A stretch of 6,780 bases of DNA, from positions 1-6,780 of the forward strand of contig JAGOCT010000092.1 in assembly GCA_017998585.1 (NCBI GenBank), read 5' to 3'. Below, piece by piece: positions 6,239-6,780 of the stretch. The notes under the pieces are model-generated. The model was not told the origin of the DNA. It did not search any database and worked only from the letters and a program-made list of their open reading frames with translations. The number at the start of each line of letters is the position of its first letter. Position 1 is the first letter of the stretch. The position numbers and the translations under genes were made by a program. Origin of the DNA: Candidatus Cloacimonadota bacterium. Its GTDB lineage: Bacteria > Cloacimonadota > Cloacimonadia > Cloacimonadales > WRIO01.

Positions 6239-6247
6239 TGCTATAAT
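6239..6247 (+). promoter_or_regulatory. extended -10 promoter of the SGNH lipoprotein gene
   Basis: TGCTATAAT is a consensus -10 hexamer (TATAAT, 6242-6247) with the TGn extension. No good -35 lies at 16-18 bases, which extended -10 promoters tolerate. Transcription would start near 6254, with AAGGAG at 6269-6274 seven bases before the ATG at 6282. Confidence 0.65.
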
Positions 6248-6281
6248 TATCTATAAATCATTATGTTTAAGGAGAGAATAT

Positions 6282-6780
6282 ATGAAAAAGCAAGTCTATA
6301 TTTTTTTATTTATCAGTATTTTGATTATTGCTTGTTCCAGAGATCATCATCCCCTTGTAGTTCAGGAAAGTGGTTCTATCCCTGTAAAAATGAATTTAAG
6401 TCCAGCTTTTAGTTTGGGTTATCAGGTTGACAAGGTCTTAGTCAGCATTCAGAAAGAGGCTTTTCTGGATTCTATGTATATGTTGCTGGACTTAGAAAAC
6501 CAAACTGCTTCTGGTGAGTTCACAGAGTTATCTCCTGGATTGTATTCAATAAAAGTTAAAGTATTTGCAGACAATATATTAATAGCTACAGGAGTAGGGC
6601 AGGGGCAAGTGTTACCAGGACAAAACTCAATAGTTCAAATTTCTTTGCAGTTAGTTCCAGGTAGTTTGACCGTAGAAGTAGATTGGGGAGATATCATGCC
6701 TGATTATCCTAAAAATCTACTTTTTATTGGTAACAGCTATACTTACTATAATGATGGATTATGGTCAATCGTCAAACAGA
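6282..6780 (+). CDS. lipoprotein with SGNH/DUF4886-type hydrolase domain, N-terminal part (C-terminus outside window)
   Basis: The frame is open for 166 codons to the window edge. Residues 1-18 are a lipoprotein signal with lipobox I-I-A-C (C18). Residues about 30-138 look like an all-beta domain: alternating strands, 'ELSPGLYSIKVKVFADN' and 'GQVLPGQNSIVQISLQL', similar in style to Ig- or transthyretin-like accessory domains. At 145-160 'NLLFIGNSYTYYNDGL' is the first block of SGNH/GDSL hydrolases, close to DUF4886 proteins, with S152 as the expected nucleophile. Such enzymes are usually esterases or acetylesterases acting on polysaccharides. The Asn, Gly and His blocks would lie beyond the window. 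The start is backed by AAGGAG at 6269-6274 and an extended -10 promoter. It is divergent from the ZnuA-like gene. Confidence 0.78.
   Translation, partial: MKKQVYIFLFISILIIACSRDHHPLVVQESGSIPVKMNLSPAFSLGYQVDKVLVSIQKEAFLDSMYMLLDLENQTASGEFTELSPGLYSIKVKVFADNILIATGVGQGQVLPGQNSIVQISLQLVPGSLTVEVDWGDIMPDYPKNLLFIGNSYTYYNDGLWSIVKQ

Noticed and set aside
1..6780. CRISPR array, insertion sequence, tRNA or rRNA
   Set aside because: No spaced direct repeats outside the propeller gene, no transposase, no terminal inverted repeats with target duplications, and no cloverleaf or rRNA-like stretch were seen.

Overview
The window is AT-rich (roughly one third G+C by eye) and densely coded. It carries five complete protein genes on the minus strand, one minus-strand gene cut by the left edge and one plus-strand gene cut by the right edge. 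Two lipoprotein signal peptides, two Sec-type signal peptides, a FapA-family protein, QueH and a DUF5683-type envelope protein point to a low-GC bacterium with two membranes. A spirochaete (Treponema-like) or a relative such as Cloacimonadota fits best. This is inferred from the gene set and style; there is no rRNA or other marker to settle it.

Layout from left to right. Positions 1-696 (minus) hold the first 232 codons of a secreted beta-propeller protein made of 'two-component regulator propeller' repeats, with a good promoter at 734-762. Positions 778-803 are a hairpin followed by a T-rich tail, the likely terminator of the operon to the right. Positions 804-900 have no confident gene but hold a dense set of inverted repeats and a strong plus-strand Shine-Dalgarno/ATG pair. 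Five minus-strand genes then run from 6121 down to 901 with small gaps (9, 39, -4 and 83 bases), probably as one operon. In transcription order they are a degenerate ZnuA-like lipoprotein, a 666-residue FapA/DUF342 protein, QueH (epoxyqueuosine reductase), a DUF5683-like envelope protein, and a TPR protein ending in a cold-shock-like domain. A 160-base divergent promoter region (6122-6281) separates this operon from a plus-strand lipoprotein whose SGNH/DUF4886-type esterase domain has just begun when the window ends.

Working together: the operon mixes envelope functions (lipoprotein, FapA, DUF5683) with tRNA modification (QueH) and a possible RNA-binding TPR protein. I see no obvious single pathway. 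The most unusual items are the metal-binding-protein homologue that appears to have lost its metal ligands and sits upstream of FapA with no transporter genes nearby, the TPR/cold-shock fusion, the doubled N-terminal module of the FapA protein, and the structured 784-864 segment. No mobile element, CRISPR array, tRNA or rRNA was seen.
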